NCBI GenBank assembly: GCA_007258455.2 | Contig: VDFB02321261.1 | Span: forward strand, 62,001-126,000 | Reading direction: 5' to 3' | DNA from: Sequoia sempervirens | Taxonomy: Eukaryota; Streptophyta; Pinopsida; Cupressales; Cupressaceae | DNA length: 64,000 nucleotides | Part shown: in pieces, positions 47,495 through 58,747 of the stretch | Layout of the letters: every line of letters starts with the position of its first letter | Numbering within the stretch: the stretch's first letter is position 1 | Notes under the pieces: model-generated | Told to the model about the DNA's origin: nothing | Databases searched by the model: none | Seen by the model: the letters and a program-made list of their open reading frames with translations, nothing else | Position numbers and translations under genes: made by a program

Positions 47495-48474
47495 TCAGGA
47501 AACAATTTTTTTCGAAAAATTAATAATTTCTTTTTGAAATTATTTTGTTTAAAATTTTCGAAATAATTGATTTTTTTCAAAAATTTTATAATTCTGGAAT
47601 TTTTTTTTCAGTGGAAATTTTTGCAATTCTTGGGCGTCTGAATTTCGAAGATTTGTGCTTGAAGATTTTTCGTGGGCATTTTTCTGGAAAATTCGTGGCT
47701 TTTCAAAGGATTTTCGTGAAGTTTCTGAGCACACAATCTTCTTCTCTTTGGTCGTGTTTTTGTGCTGAACGGTCTAGGGCTCGCCTTCGTTCTTTTCCGA
47801 GGCTTCTGGGCGCATGTTTTTATCTGGTGCGTGCGGATTTGTGACGGCGCGTTTTTTTGTGATTTCAAGCTTTGTTCTGCCGTTTTCTGGTTGCGGACGT
47901 ATTGTGTGCCACGATCTCGGCTTCTGGTAGGCGCGCGTGTTCTTTTCTAGCGTCAGTTTTTGCTTTAGCTCCCATTCTCTTGCCTGCCATTTTCGCGACT
48001 GTATTTGGGTCGCGATTTTCAGTGTCTACTTCTGGTTTTTATCTTCACAGTGGATGCATTTTTTACACTACCTTCGGTATCTTAAGCCTGTTTATGAGAA
48101 ACACGAACTTCAAATCTTCCTTTTTGCCACGATTCCGTGCAGTTTCAAGCAAGTTTCTGCAAATTTTCTAAAGCTCTCATGGCGGCTAGGGCATTTTGCA
48201 AATTCGACTAGGGTTTTAACTCTTCAGATCACGTAGAAATTTTTTTCTGATTAGAGATTCCTGGTGGGTTTTTCGAGAGCTCAACTAGGTTGGTCTTCGA
48301 ATTTTCTGGGTGCATCATTTTTCATGCCTCGAATTTTGTGCCATTCGTACACTGTACTTTCTGCAGTCTGTACCTGAATCAGCGTCTATTTTTCTGCATT
48401 GGAATTCGTGCCTCGAGTTTCGTGCATCAGCCTCTTCTCAGTACCTCGTTTTTTGTGCCTCGAAAAGCGTGAAG
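47495..48474 (+). other. copia IV 5' leader
   Basis: About 980 bases, T-rich, with several short overlapping frames but no protein-like one. The frame upstream of the gag ATG is open from 48310 but not conserved in the other copies. Confidence 0.65.
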
Positions 48475-49284
48475 ATGGCCAGTCTAAGTAATTTAATGCT
48501 GGAGGGCAGTCAGCGATTTAATGGCAAAAATTACAACACCTGGAAGCAGCGGATGTTGACAATTTTTGAATACCGCTGCCTTGATCAGATGATCCTCGGC
48601 AAAGCTACTCGTCCAGACACGGCGGGTAAGGATCAGGATAAGTTTGATGAGCAGAATCGAGAAGCCGTCATGCTTATTAAGCTTTCGGTTACTGATGATC
48701 AGCTCCCTCAGATTCCACTTGGAAAATCAGCTAAGGAGATTTGGGATCACTTGAAGGGTTTGCATGAAACTTCCGACAAGAGTCGTGCGTTTTTCTTGAA
48801 GAATATGCTGTTTTCTATCATGATGGATGAGAAGACAACTCTGCAAGCGCACCTGAATAAAATCCAGGAGATCAGAGATCAGTTGGAGGCGATTGGTCGG
48901 AAAATGGAGGAGGAGGACATGGTCGTGATCACCTTGAAGAGTCTACCGAAGTCCTATGAACACTTCATAGAGACTCTCAACATTACGTCTGCTAATGTTG
49001 ATCTCAAGTTTCCGAATTTGTGCACTATCCTGTTGCAGCAGGATCGCTGGAGACAACAGTTCGGTAGCAGTGAATCCCCATCCTCCACGGAGCAGGCTTT
49101 TGCAGCTAAAACCCATCCGAAGCATCAAGGGAAAGGTCAGCCTTCACAACAGAAAGGCTCCAGTCAGACTAGTCCGAAAAAGAAAAATGTTCAGTGTAAC
49201 TACTGTCATAAATTTGGCCACATCAAGAAGGATTGCCATGCTCGTTTGGCTTTTGAGCAAAAGAAGCAGGGAGGGTTTCAATAG
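48475..49284 (+). CDS. copia IV gag
   Basis: 269 codons from ATG 48475 to TAG 49282. The chosen ATG begins MASLSNLMLEGSQRFNGKNY, the same start as in the two other copia copies; upstream codons in the frame lie in the leader. Domains are the copia gag (UBN2-like) region at about 10-200 and a CCHC zinc knuckle CNYCHKFGHIKKDC near residue 242. It should form the particle shell and bind RNA. The TAG is followed in frame by protease-encoding sequence, see 49285. It has no other defect. Confidence 0.9.
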   Translation: MASLSNLMLEGSQRFNGKNYNTWKQRMLTIFEYRCLDQMILGKATRPDTAGKDQDKFDEQNREAVMLIKLSVTDDQLPQIPLGKSAKEIWDHLKGLHETSDKSRAFFLKNMLFSIMMDEKTTLQAHLNKIQEIRDQLEAIGRKMEEEDMVVITLKSLPKSYEHFIETLNITSANVDLKFPNLCTILLQQDRWRQQFGSSESPSSTEQAFAAKTHPKHQGKGQPSQQKGSSQTSPKKKNVQCNYCHKFGHIKKDCHARLAFEQKKQGGFQ

Positions 49285-52200
49285 AAAGTGAATGTCGCCG
49301 AGCACTCCGAGCAGAAGGAATCTGCGTTTTATGCACTCATGGCAAAGAGGCCCGCAGACCATGTCAAATCCTCTGCTTGGTACATAGATTCTGGTGCCTC
49401 ACGTCATTTCTCACATAGGCGTGATTGGTTCACAGACTTTTCCCCTTGCACTGACTCAGTGATCTTTGGAGGAAGTGAGGAATACACAGTTGTCGGCACA
49501 GGCACTGTTCAGGTTCAATCTGGCAGGAGGGATCTCATATTTCTCAACGTGTATTATGTACCTGATATCGAGCTCAATCTTCTCTCAGTCAGTCAGATTA
49601 TGCGGCATTCTCCCCAGATGGATGTGGTATTCAGCTCGCATAGATGTTCGATTGTTGATCGAGAAACTCGCACAACGGTGGCCGTTGGGATAGAGGATCA
49701 TGGCCTTTACAGGCTTGTGGACACTGGTGATTCTCCGGAGTTAGCCTTGGCAGCCAGACATTCAGCTATCACCAATCTTTGGCACCAGCGGTACGGGCAC
49801 TTGAATGTGCAGATTCTCTCTCAGCTTGCTCGGGAGGGACTTGTAGATGGCTTACCTGACATTCAGACTCAGATCATGGCGTTTGTGGTGCTTGTCAGGC
49901 TGGGAAGCAGCATCGCACACCGTTCAAGGATGGCAACTCTTGGCGGGCTTCTAAGGTACTTCAATTAGTTCATGCTGATATTTGTGGCCCTATGTCTATT
50001 TCTTCTGTAACTGGTTGCAAGTACTTTCTACTTTTTGTTGATGATTATAGTAGGAAAATGTGGGTGTACTTTCTTAAACAGAAATCAGAGGTTTTTAATG
50101 TATTTCAGAAGTTTAAGGCCTTGGTTGAAAAAGAGTCCACTTCTTGTATTATAACTCTTAGGTCAGATAATGGGGGGGAATTCTGTTCTAGTGCATTCTC
50201 CAACTTCTGTGATACTCATGGATAAAACGTCAGTTAACCACACCCTACACTCCTCAGAAAACGGTGTTGTAGAGCGACGCAATCGTCGATTGTTGAGATG
50301 GCTCGCTCCATGTTGCAACGCAGGAGTGTTCCTACCAAGTTTTGGGCAGAAGCAGTCAATACCTCAGTTTATCTCCTTAATAGGTCACCCACTCATGCTG
50401 TTAAGGGGAAGACTCCTGAGGAAGTCTGGTCTGGTCGCAAACCTAGGATCAGTGATTTGAAATTTTTTGGCTCTCTTGTGTATGTTTGGATTCCAGAGGC
50501 CAAGCGCACTAAGCTGGACTCCAAGAGCCAGAAACTCATGTTCACAGGGTACAGTGACAACCACAAGGCATATAGGCTGATTGATATAGACACTGATCGT
50601 CTTATCTTCAGTCGAGATGTTGTCTTTGATGAGGAACGAGGTCCATTTCACTCTTCTTCACCTGTTCAGCATTCAGAGGATTAGCCTCTACAGGCTCCTG
50701 ATATGAGTGTCCGACTTCCATTAGGTCCACCTGATGGGAGGGATGACGAAGACCTAGTCTTTGATGATGCTCAACCTGAGTTTCCTCCAGATGAAAATGA
50801 ACATCCTCCTGTTGAACCTGTTCCAGATCCACAACCAGATCCAGCTCCTCCTGTTACATCTGATGTTGGCCCCTCTACTCTCCGGCCAAAATGGTGGGCT
50901 AAGACTATCAGTGATCTTCGTGCTGATGAGCTCGGATATGAGCTCCCTCCAGAAACAAGAGCAAACAGCAGTCTACAGTGAATTTTGCTCTCATGGCCAA
51001 CATTCACAGTGTTTATGAGCCTCAAACATATTCAAAGGCAAAAGGGATACCTGAGTGGGAAAAGGCAATGGAATCAGAATACCAGAGTCTTTAGAAGAAT
51101 CACACTTGGGTCCTTTCCAATCTTCCTCCAGGGAAGAAGCCCATTAGCTGCAAATGGGTGTACAAGGTGAAGTACAAAGCTGATGGAACCCTTGACAAGT
51201 ACAAAGCTCGTCTGGTTGCACGGGGGTTCTCACAGAAAGAAGGCATTGACTATGAGGAGACCTTTGCTCCTACAGCCAAAATGAGTACCATACGGCTCGT
51301 CCTTGCCTTAGCAGCCCAATTTGGTTGGAAGGTCCATCAGATGGATGTGAAGAGTGCTTTCCTCAACGGTGAGTTGAAGGAGGAAGTATACATGACGCAG
51401 CCTCCAGGTTTCAAAGTTGCTGGTCAAGAACAGAAGGTGTGTAGATTGGTCAAAGCACTCTATGGCCTGAAACAGGCTCCTCGAGCTTGGTACATAAAAA
51501 TTGATACATACCTCACAGATCATGGCTTTCAGAGGAGTCCATCTGACTCGAACCTGTATGTCAAGAATACTGGTAATGAGATCTTGCTGCTTGTTGTCTA
51601 CGTGGATGACTTGATCATAACTGGCAGTTCGACACATTTGATCACTGAGATCAAACAGGACTTGTGCAAAACTTTTGACATGACAGACTTGGGCCTCCTG
51701 CATTATTGTTTAGGTGTTGAGGTTTGGCAGACAGAGAGCAGCATTTTCATCTCCCACTCCAAGTATGCTCGAAGTCTTCTGGATAAGTTCCGAATGCAGG
51801 ATTGCAAACCTGCCTCTACACCCATGGAAAAAGGGCTTAAGTTGTCAGCTAAGTCCGATTCACCTATGGTAGACGAAACATTGTTCAGGCAACTAGTTGG
51901 CAGCCTCATCTATCTCGTTGCTACTAGACCTGACTTGAGTTTTGTAGTGAGCTACATATCACGCTTCATGACAGCCCCCAAGGCTGATCATTGGGTAGCA
52001 GCGAAGCGTGTGCTGCGTTATGTGAAGGGCACTCCTGATTTTGGACTCTTGTACACTCAGAGTCACGATCCTAAACTCAGTGGGTTCACAGATTCAGATT
52101 GGGCAGGTTCAGTTGATGACAGGAAATCAACATCTGGGTATGTGTTCAGTTTGGGATCTGGTGCAGTCACATGGACTAGTAAGAAGCAGCAAGCAGTGGC

Positions 52201-52564
52201 TCTCTCCTCGACAGAAGCAGAGTATCGGGGAGTAGTAAAAGCAGCATGTGAGGCGGTTTGGCTTCGCCGAATGCTTGCAGATATGCAAATATCTCAAGCA
52301 GGTCCGACTCCCTTGTTCTGTGATAATTAGGGAGTTCTCAAACTTGCCAAGAATCCGGTCTTCCATGAGCGAACCAAGCATGTGGAAACTCATTGTCATT
52401 TCATTCGGAAGCTGGTTGAAGACGGATCAGTTCAGTTGCTGTATGTTCCGACAGAGGATCAGACAGCAGACATCCTCACCAAGTCGCTCAGTATAGATAA
52501 GTTTGTAAAATTCAGGGGGCATCTTGGTGTAGTAGATAGATTGAGCGTTAAGGGAGGGTATTAA
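49285..52564 (+). pseudogene. copia IV pol (protease, integrase, RT, RNase H)
   Basis: In frame with gag after the TAG: protease WYIDSGASRHFSH, integrase zinc region (LWHQRYGHLNVQ...CGACQAG) and core ([24 protein letters not shown]). RT (KWVYKVKYKADGTLDKYKA; VVYVDDLIITGS) and RNase H (FTDSDWAGS; LSSTEAEYRGVV; DQTADILTKSLS) follow. Breaks are a frameshift near 49875, several small indels at 50220-50300, and TAG at 50682, 51092 and 52328. RT to RNase H is open for 390 codons (51158-52330) with YVDD intact. The end KGGY* overlaps the purine tract and LTR. Confidence 0.93.
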
Positions 52565-52807
52565 AATAATGTTATTTATTTATTTATTAATGCTCAATAT
52601 TGTAAAATATTGTAAAATATCCAGATAAGATCGTCCTTGTTATCCGAGATCTTATCTGAATTTTCTTTTAGAAACTTCTTGCTTTTCCTGAAGATAAGAT
52701 CGTCTCCGATCTTATCCTTCCGGCTTGTTGTAAATCTTGTAAACTATTTATTGAGCGTCTTGCTCCTGTTAATATCATCGAATTATTTACCAATTACCTG
52801 TGTAATA
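52559..52807 (+). repeat. copia IV 3' LTR
   Basis: 249 bp. It has 12 bases (CTCCGATCTTAT) that the 5' LTR lacks. It contains two stem-loop-capable inverted repeats: CAGATAAGATC/GATCTTATCTG (52622-52632 and 52648-52658) and GATAAGATCG/CGATCTTATC (52693-52702 and 52707-52716). Confidence 0.95.
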
Positions 52808-52950
52808 CACCAGCTCTCCCGAAGCACCAACTTTGTCCAGCTGAAGCACCAACTCCAGCATGTATTTAGTGAGCACCTACCCACCGAGAGCACCAACTCT
52901 CCTTCGAAGCACCAACTCCGAAAACACCGAAGCACCAACTCTAGTCTTTG
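52808..52950 (+). repeat. GAAGCACCAACTC motif cluster
   Basis: The motif (GAAG or GAGA)GCACCAACT recurs about five times here and continues to the left of copia IV (GAGAGCACCA at 47236). The element's target duplicate CACCA is part of the motif. Confidence 0.75.
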
Positions 52951-55900
52951 AAAACAAATCTGCAAAACATTGATTAAAGCGATGCCTTCACATGAACAGT
53001 GAGGCTCTCAGCCACAAACATGCTGTCCAAGACTGTAGAAAATGTCTTCACTAATCAACAAAACACTCACTTCACAAACTTTGAAAATCTAATTGATAGA
53101 CTCATAAAAGCATCCTTCGATACACATATTCATCCCACTTTGATCATTACCTACTAAAATTCCTGCACAAGGCAGCTTCACACAGCTTGATATACTTCAA
53201 ACTCAAATTCACCTTTAAGAATAGCTGCATATACTCGAGCTGTATAATAACTCAAACATGTAATTCCAACGCTTCAATGCAATATCAACTTAGCTAAACA
53301 CATACAAACCCCCTTATGTTCTCTCAATTTGCACAAAACTCTGTAAGTAGAGAATGTCGATCATCCTTTTTAAAGATATCACACAACTTATATATTATTC
53401 ACCTAGACCATCGAATCCCATTTTATCAAATCACACCACACCCTTAAAGCCATGATTTGCTTAAATTTTCTGCACTAAAAGAGGATAGCAATACCTTTAG
53501 ATACTGAGAGATTCAACTCTCATGCAGCTCACACACCAAAAGTTACAAAGGATATACTCTACAATATCAAGTTGTTTTTCTAATTCACCTTCACACATAG
53601 ACCCAACCTATTATTTTATTGTTTCTGACTTTGCACAATCTGCACTCCAACACGTCCCTCTTGCACTATATGTCAACTTCTTGCTCCAACGTCTCCCTTA
53701 CTATTTCATTCTACAAAAGTCTCACTTCAGTGGCTTTGCCAATAGCTGACTTCTCACATCAGTAAATGATAGTAGATAACATTAAGAAAGAAAAATGTCT
53801 TCGACTACACTCCAATATCCTTCACAACCACATCTTCCCACTATTAGCCCGCACACTATATTTGCAGCCAAAACAATCTCCAAACTCCACAACCAATAAA
53901 ATGAAGCAATTACACTGTCTGCGTTCAGAAATAATGAAGGCACCAAATATAACTGTCGCCCTTCATTTGCTCAAAGTCCGCCCTTCATCTCTACCCAACA
54001 GCAGATCACGTCCTATCTTAAAGCTGGGAATCCATGACTTGATGTTTTTCTAATATATAATCGTTACTTTCAAATACAAGCCTCAATATATGAACACAAT
54101 AATTAATTTTTTTTTTCATTTTATCATATTTTGTTGCCATCTAGACATATCCCGATTTCCTCATATTCTTTTTAAATTATCTGCCCTCATAAAAGCTTCG
54201 ATGTTAGAGTAACATGACTCAATTCAACGGATTAAGGAAAAATAGAGGCTCCAAGCAATAATGTTTGAAACGAATGCATTAATTGAGAAACTCGTCAGAC
54301 ATAGAAGACGATGCCATCAGAAAAGTCGTTGATATTCACACCATTATGTCCTTTTTAATACCATGCTCCCAGAATAAAGTGTTCAAAAACCATTTTGCCA
54401 GGGAGTAATTATGCTGCCAAATATATCACAGCAAGTAATGAAGAAATGTCAGACACACAACAAGCAATTCTGCCACATGCTCAACACTTGAACAAAATTA
54501 CCGAATCCACCAATATAGCAAAGACCTGATGAAAACAAAATGCATCTACAAATAGAGCCGTCGCATGAAGCCGCCTCAGTAAATTTTAGAAGCCGTTTCG
54601 AATAAGGTTGAGAATAGAAACTTTGTCCTCATTACTCAAGCCATTTCAGGCAAAGGATAGACCATTGTAAAATAATTGTAGCCTGCCAGAAATAATATAG
54701 CCATTCAAAGATATTCTCAAAAACAAAAGAGAGCTATCGATATTCTTAGATGCCGTCTCCAAGTAATTCCAAAACATGGAATCAAGCCATCGAACCTTTT
54801 TGAAAGTCAATAATAATGCTAGAATTCATATAGCTTATGCCAATAATAATTTGAGGCATCGATTAAATTATAAACTTCTGAAAAAGATATTCAAGCCATC
54901 CCAGGAAAATAAAGATTCACCGAGGAAACAAAGAGCTGCATAGATAAACTGCCTCCTTAATGCATTTGAAAGATATAAGCCATCAAACCAAAAGGAATTT
55001 CTGGAAATTAGAATAGCCACCTGACAAAAAGTATACAAATTGAAATATACCGAGCCAATTTTTTCAATTTTTTTCCAAGTACACAACAATGCAGAAAGCA
55101 CCCGTTAGGGTTAGATAATTCAAATCGGCAATTACAAATAACTCATTGCCAAGAATGCGCACTCAATCTCAATAAGAGAGAGGCTGTCATATGGCAAGAG
55201 GATCGTCAGTGCCTTAAACAAAGTGCAACTGAAGGTAACTCTAACCAAGAATGTGTCCGCGAAGGAGGATCATATGGTCAGAGGATCTTCTACCACTACA
55301 AGTGTTGAAAGCAAACTCAACACCAAGTATGTGCTACCCAATCCAGTATGGAAATGAGGCGACCATATGGCGGAGATAAAAGGAATTACAATGCAATTAA
55401 GGGAAATAAGCAAGAATGCTGAAGTACTCGACGTCAAGAATGTGCTTTCCAACCCGAGATGGAATGGGAGCTACCATATGATGGAGATATAAAGAATTAC
55501 AATTGCGTATACAGAATGTAAAGTAAAACTAAGAGAAATGTTGACAGTACTACTGTTCAGCTTACAATGAGATATTTAATGCCTGCAAGATCAAGTATTA
55601 GAGCTCTTCAAATTGTTGCAACAACAAGGAATCATTCCCAAAGCCTTTAATGATTTACTAACACTGATCCAAGAAGGAGAATGCAGATTTCTCAAATCTG
55701 ATTATGACAGACCTGCACTTTAAAATATATAACCAGCAACACAGATCCTTGTCAAAATGCTCATAACTCTCTCAATTCTCACCCAAATGATCTCAAATCT
55801 GTTGCAAAGATTTTCTAAGAATGATGAGACTGAAATGCAATCAAGAAACCACCCTTAAATCCCTTGTATTTTTTAAAGACGATTCCGAATGCTTTAAAAA

Positions 55901-56000
55901 GGGGCGGCCAAGTTGAAAGGGGCAATTTGCTCTAAAAAATCAAGTTCGTCAAATTAAAATCTGCAAATAATCTCAAAGGGGCGCCCTAGCATGGAGAATA
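52951..56000. other. no gene recognised; probably old LTR or retroelement DNA
   Basis: G-poor on the plus strand, with no open frame above about 95 codons and none protein-like. Short related blocks CATATG(G/A)(C/T)GGAGAT recur at 55365 and 55476. It may be the left portion of the minus-strand LTR ending at 56952. Confidence 0.35.
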
Positions 56001-56952
56001 GAATGGTGCAATACCCAGAATGATGCTATTTTTATTTTTCAAGATTTGAATGAAAACTACAAATTGCTATGATATCAGCAACTCCAGGAAATGACATGAA
56101 AATGCAAACAACGAATCTCCAAATGACAGAACAACATTACAATGCAATTCTCACTACAAAATCACTCAAAACTACACTATCTCACCACTAGTCGCTATCT
56201 TTCAAGCGAGAAGCAATGCCAAGCTAGGAGGCTTACATTCCTCGAAGCAGTTCCACAGCCAATCCGGCAGCATAACATTCCTGTAGACAAAAGATGCTCA
56301 AGTGAAGACCCAAGATGCCTTTTTATAATTTGCGAAGACCTTTCGAGAAGCTTCAAGAAACCCTAATTCCTTTTCCCTCCAAGAAAGGGCGAACTTTCTT
56401 CAAGGCTTCAACTTTGACTTTAATTAAATTCATCACTTCAATATTGTTGTCCAACTTAAGGTTTTAATTCAACCTTAATAATTATAAAATTATCTCAATG
56501 ATGGCACCACCCCTTAAAGACCACCTTTTAAAACAACATTAAGTTAAGAGATTAGGCCAAGGGGGTAATATAACATTAAAATATAATGTTATTTAAGTAA
56601 AATGAACTTATTTCTCCGAAACTGCATCCCAGGGCCAAAATTGAATAAACCAATTGAGTCGACTGAAGAGGAAAGTCAACTGTGCCGAGACCAATAGGAC
56701 CACTGCCAGAAATAGAATTTACTAAAAATAGTAAATTCCAGAAAGTGCTCAGAATACCAAGAGAAACATATCACTGTGAAGCCCACAGAAAACCCAGAAG
56801 GAATCCGTAGTTCAATCACCAATTCACGAGCAACCGCAACCTCCACACAAGAAACCCTAATCAAACTGTCCGAGTAGCCTACGGGTCTCCAGAATAGGCC
56901 AACGGTCATCTGAGAAGATCATGCTCGAGAAGGGGACATTACACAAATGTCC
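56001..56952 (-). repeat. LTR on the minus strand (right end and promoter part)
   Basis: Read leftwards it starts TGTAATGTCCCC at 56952 and shares phrases with the LTR-like start at 63235 (CCTATT..GGAG.CCC.TAGGCTA; TTACTATTTTTAGTAA). A TATAAAAA box lies at 56320-56327 on the minus strand. The left end is not resolved; 56001 is arbitrary. Confidence 0.55.
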
Positions 56953-57989
56953 AAAATAATAATCTCATAGGCGTTAATGATAGACACATCACAAGTCAAG
57001 CTGTCGATTGAAATAGAGAGATTTTCAAATAGCCGCCCCAAACATGAAGTCACCTTTTTGAACATAAGCCTCCAAATAATCGTGCCTCCTTAAAAGACAT
57101 AATATAAAATTCAAGCAACTCTATATCACTTAAGCTGACCAATAAATAACCTTGAGAAGAAATCGAGCCACATAAAATATAAGACTTTTCAAACCATAAC
57201 ATAGCTGACTTTTCAAAATGCTGAGGTGGCAAAGGAGATTTATCAAGCTGACATAACAAGTTGATATGGCAAGATGACATGTAGACAAGCAACCAACTGA
57301 AGCATACAACCAGGTAGCTCAAATAGACACCTAGGCAACTCAAGTAGACAGCCACCCAGCTCAAGCAGGTCAAGCACATAAGCACAAAGCTCAACCTTGA
57401 CATCAATGAGAAAGCTTATTCCAACATTTTGGATCAACTAAGCTAATATTAACAATAGAATTATTCTCTCTAATAATGTATGATTGCATATTGCTGCCAT
57501 ATATGGGAAATGCTTGTTGGCGAGAACACACAGAAAATGCTATCAATAGATTAGCATTTTTCATATTCATAAGTATGATTGCATATTCTGATCATGTGGT
57601 GTGACTTTTTAAGTTGCAAGAGACTTAGAAAATACTAAAACCAAAATAACCTTGTCGTTTTAAGGCAGAAAACCAAATTCCTATTTTGTGAGTTGTAGTA
57701 ATGAAATGCTACACCTGCTTCCTCTTATTTCACTCTAGTAAAATATTAAAAAAATCGACAAGATCACTCTTCTTGCAAATAAAGAACCTTGACCAAAGGT
57801 TTTGTTTCTTAAAAAATTGAAAACAAAATTGAAATTATAGCAAAAGTTTCCAAAAAAAAAAAAAAACAACAAATACATAATTCCATATAAAGTTTATGGT
57901 TGTATAATTGTATTTGCTACTTACCTTTGCATTTTTAATGATTGTTCTTCCAACCTTCTCCCCTTCTGTTCTTCGATTTTTTATCTTTT
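56953..57989. other. no gene recognised
   Basis: Contains short tandem phrases on the minus strand (GAGCTGGGTGGCTGTC-like, 57290-57370) that give a Cys/Leu-rich chance frame. Nothing else is supported. Confidence 0.3.
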
Positions 57990-58640
57990 TTGAGAATATG
58001 GAATCTCCATTGAGGTTGTTCTTCCAACCTTCTCCCCTTCTGTTCTTCGATTTTTTATCGTTTTTGAGAATATGAAATCTCCATTGAGGTGTCAAACACA
58101 AACATTTGCTCGAGAGAAGGAATTGCTACAACAATGCTTTGTAGATTGAGAAAATGACCAAACATGTCACTTATGGTTGCACAAGCTCCTTTCCATTTGT
58201 GGGCTTTCTCATCAAAGAAAGGACTCGAGTATGGTTGAAATATATTTGGTAACCCGTTCGGTTTCTTGAACCACACTTTTAATTCATCTAATCTTCCCAA
58301 TATCCTATAACATCAAATCTAGGCAATGTGCAACACAAGGAGTTCAAAAAATAGCGGGATGACTCTCCATAATATGTGGCATCTAAACCCCAACATTCTG
58401 GATCACCTTGTCCAATAGATTGCATAAAGCCTTAACATTTTTTACTTTGTGCGAGACATCTTCATACTTCAAGGACACCAATGTGGCATTAGAAGCCACT
58501 AAAAAGTTAAGGAGAGTCTTATTCTGTCTTTTTGTTTTTCCATCTGATAAGATGCTGTAGCTCTTTCTCTGGCATGCTTTCTTTTGATCATCAATCACGA
58601 GTTGTGTATTTTTGTACGGTAACCTCCAACCATGGCCCAC
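57990..58640 (-). pseudogene. hAT transposase fragment (hAT-3)
   Basis: Minus-strand frames give YSILSDGKTKRQNKTLLNFL, SHKVKNVKALCNLLDKVIQN, then MESHPAIF, TPCVAHCLDLML and DIGKI, the DUF659 region of hAT transposases. A gap is visible where the VVQVITDNAAxYVAA segment should be. The part near 58055-58300 continues in another frame. A ~70-bp unit (CAACCTTCTCCCCTTCTGTT) is repeated at 57951 and 58027. No TIRs were found. Confidence 0.75.
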
Positions 58641-58747
58641 TCAAATCGGTAGCTGTTTGGAGCTTTAAGCCCCTTACTGCAATTGTCAAGACTCAATACA
58701 TTCATCAATTCTTCCCAATATTGACAGTTCGTCACATTGAAGGGTAA

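Larger units (their letters stand above)
47246..52807 (+). mobile_element. full-length Ty1/copia element IV
   Basis: LTRs 47246-47482 and 52559-52807 start TATTA and end TAATA. They are flanked by the exact duplication CACCA (47241-47245 and 52808-52812). By eye the LTRs differ at five positions plus a 12-base indel, so this is the youngest insertion in the window. The interior has a PBS, a ~1-kb leader, intact gag, protease, integrase, RT, RNase H and a purine tract AAGGGAGGG. Pol is broken, so it is not autonomous now. Confidence 0.96.

Noticed and set aside
47545..48236. Several overlapping frames in the copia IV leader
   Set aside because: Cys/Phe-rich, T-rich composition, no conservation with the other two leaders.
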